Shown here piece after piece: positions 5,967-6,927 of a stretch of 6,927 bases of DNA. Both the position numbers and the translations under genes were made by a program. The stretch is from contig JBNJFK010000123.1 of the NCBI GenBank assembly GCA_051746765.1, positions 1 to 6,927 of the forward strand. Direction: 5' to 3'. Numbering within the stretch: position 1 is the stretch's first letter; each line of letters opens with the position of its first letter. The notes under the pieces were generated by a model. The model was not told the DNA's origin and ran no database searches. It saw nothing but the letters and a program-made list of their open reading frames with translations. The stretch comes from JBBEBE01 sp051746765. GTDB taxonomy: Bacteria > Bacteroidota > Rhodothermia > Balneolales > Balneolaceae.

Positions 5967-6887
5967 TCAGCCAAAATAGGGAGCCGTTTTCAGGCGGTCA
6001 AACTCTTGTTTGAGGTATCGGCCGGTCCAGCACTCCACCTCTGCGATCTCCTCGGGTGTCCCGGCAGCCAGAATCTCTCCTCCGGCATCTCCTCCCTCCG
6101 GTCCCATGTCGATGATCCAATCGGATGCTTTGATCAGGTCCAGGTTGTGCTCGATGACGACGACACTGTTCCCCTTGTCGACCAGTTTTCGAAGGACGGA
6201 GACCAGCATGCGCACATCGTCAAAGTGAAGACCGGTCGTTGGCTCGTCCAGAATGTAGAGCGTATCGCCGGTTCCGATGCGGGAGAGCTCACGGGCCAGT
6301 TTGATTCGTTGCGCTTCCCCGCCACTGAGGGTTGTACTGGGCTGTCCGAGTCGCAGATACCCGAGGCCCACATCAATCATGGTGCTCAACTTTCGGTGGA
6401 CGGCGGGGAGCTGGTCAAAGAAGTCACAGGCCTCCTCAATGGTCATCTCCAGTACGTCGGAGATAGATTTTCCCCGATATCGGATCTCGAGAGTTTCCCG
6501 GTTGTACCGTTTTCCCTTGCACTCTTCACAATCGACATAGACATCCGGCAAAAAGTTCATCTCGATCTTCCGGAGACCGTCTCCACGACACGTTTCACAC
6601 CGTCCGCCTTTTACGTTGAAAGAGAATCTTCCCCGGTCGTATCCCCGGATCTTCGCTTCCGGAAGTTCGGCAAAGAGGGTCCGGATCTGATCAAACACCT
6701 TGGTGTAGGTTCCCGGGTTGGAGCGTGGTGTACGTCCGATCGGACTCTGATCGATGGAGATGACTTTGTCTATCCGGTCCAGTCCTTCGATTCGGTTATA
6801 GGGAAGCGGGACACTCTTTGCGTTGTGGAAATGGGCCGAGAGAATCGGCTGGGAAAGATTCTTTGAGAAAACAGGACTTGAGTTCAC
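5967..6887 (-). CDS. uvrA: UvrABC excinuclease subunit A, C-terminal part; frame broken near the window edge
   Basis: UvrA is the damage-recognition ATPase of nucleotide excision repair; full proteins have about 940-960 residues. Here only the last ~290 match, starting near 'PILSAHFHNAKSVPLPY' (ORF residue 14 onward, about 6848). Clear landmarks, numbered from the GTG at 6887: 'IDQSPIGRTPRSNPGTYT' (45-62); zinc module C97-x2-C100 with C120-x2-C123; ABC signature 'LSGGEAQR' (187-194); Walker B 'LYILDEPT' (210-217); 'VIEH' (244-247). This is the second ATPase domain minus its Walker A. Upstream, the frame meets TGA at 6893-6891, and no GxSGSGKS/T motif occurs in any minus frame of the last 80 nt, where it should begin about 11 codons before PIL. 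The GTG start is therefore only the mechanical limit of the ORF, not a real start. Frameshift, insertion, truncation or an assembly join are all possible. The stop is 2 nt before the next ATG. Confidence 0.9.
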   Translation of the reverse strand: MNSSPVFSKNLSQPILSAHFHNAKSVPLPYNRIEGLDRIDKVISIDQSPIGRTPRSNPGTYTKVFDQIRTLFAELPEAKIRGYDRGRFSFNVKGGRCETCRGDGLRKIEMNFLPDVYVDCEECKGKRYNRETLEIRYRGKSISDVLEMTIEEACDFFDQLPAVHRKLSTMIDVGLGYLRLGQPSTTLSGGEAQRIKLARELSRIGTGDTLYILDEPTTGLHFDDVRMLVSVLRKLVDKGNSVVVIEHNLDLIKASDWIIDMGPEGGDAGGEILAAGTPEEIAEVECWTGRYLKQEFDRLKTAPYFG

Positions 6888-6927
6888 CCATCATCTCATT
6901 GATGACTTCCGTGATCCTGCCTACTAT

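Noticed and set aside
6006..6866. 286-codon plus-strand ORF opposite uvrA
   Set aside because: Antisense shadow of the conserved UvrA C-terminal domain; no recognisable domain of its own.
1..6927. CRISPR arrays, direct-repeat arrays, insertion-sequence ends or attachment sites
   Set aside because: None seen by eye; the only structured repeats are the single hairpins listed. The tRNA-Gly 3' end has no nearby integrase or duplicated tRNA tail in the window.

Overview
The window comes from a bacterial chromosome, of medium-high GC by eye. Its core is a minus-strand housekeeping cluster. Transcription runs from high to low coordinates: uvrA (3' part), a small secreted or membrane-anchored protein of unknown function, secD, secF, a STAS-domain protein, then, after an intrinsic terminator, purA and a tRNA-Gly(GCC). 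A plus-strand amidohydrolase fragment enters from the left edge and converges on the tRNA gene. The organism is probably in the FCB group, perhaps Rhodothermota/Balneolota-like, but this is a tentative inference. It rests on separate secD and secF genes, a SecD 'GLDLQGG-MQVTLEV' motif, an NSSG-type STAS protein, mostly missing Shine-Dalgarno sequences (secF is the exception), and a tRNA promoter that fits both the E. coli sigma-70 and the Bacteroidota -33/-7 patterns.

Layout. 1-408 (+): C-terminal part of a metal-dependent amidohydrolase. 409-570: short convergent intergenic stretch with the tRNA terminator. 571-642 (-): tRNA-Gly, with its promoter at 686-715. 775-2055 (-): purA. 2067-2099: strong hairpin with T-tracts on both strands, between the STAS gene and purA. 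2128-2475 (-): STAS protein. 2534-3448 (-): secF. 3504-5303 (-): secD. 5304-5448: 145-nt gap with a 9-bp perfect stem-loop. 5449-5964 (-): unknown protein with an N-terminal hydrophobic segment. 5967 to about 6850 (-): UvrA C-terminal domain. The last ~80 nt do not encode the expected second Walker A motif of UvrA in any frame, so the gene is broken there or the assembly is chimeric.

How the genes fit together. SecD and SecF form the membrane complex that uses the proton (or sodium) gradient to pull proteins through SecYEG. The small exported protein directly upstream of secD, followed by a stem-loop, resembles the layout of Sec monitor genes such as vemP-secD2 in Vibrio, although no known arrest motif is visible. 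The STAS protein resembles anti-sigma-factor antagonists. PurA and tRNA-Gly are ordinary metabolic and translation genes. The observations most worth checking are the secD leader arrangement, the uvrA break, the terminator only 11 nt before the purA start codon, and a C(UUCG)G hairpin over the secD stop codon.
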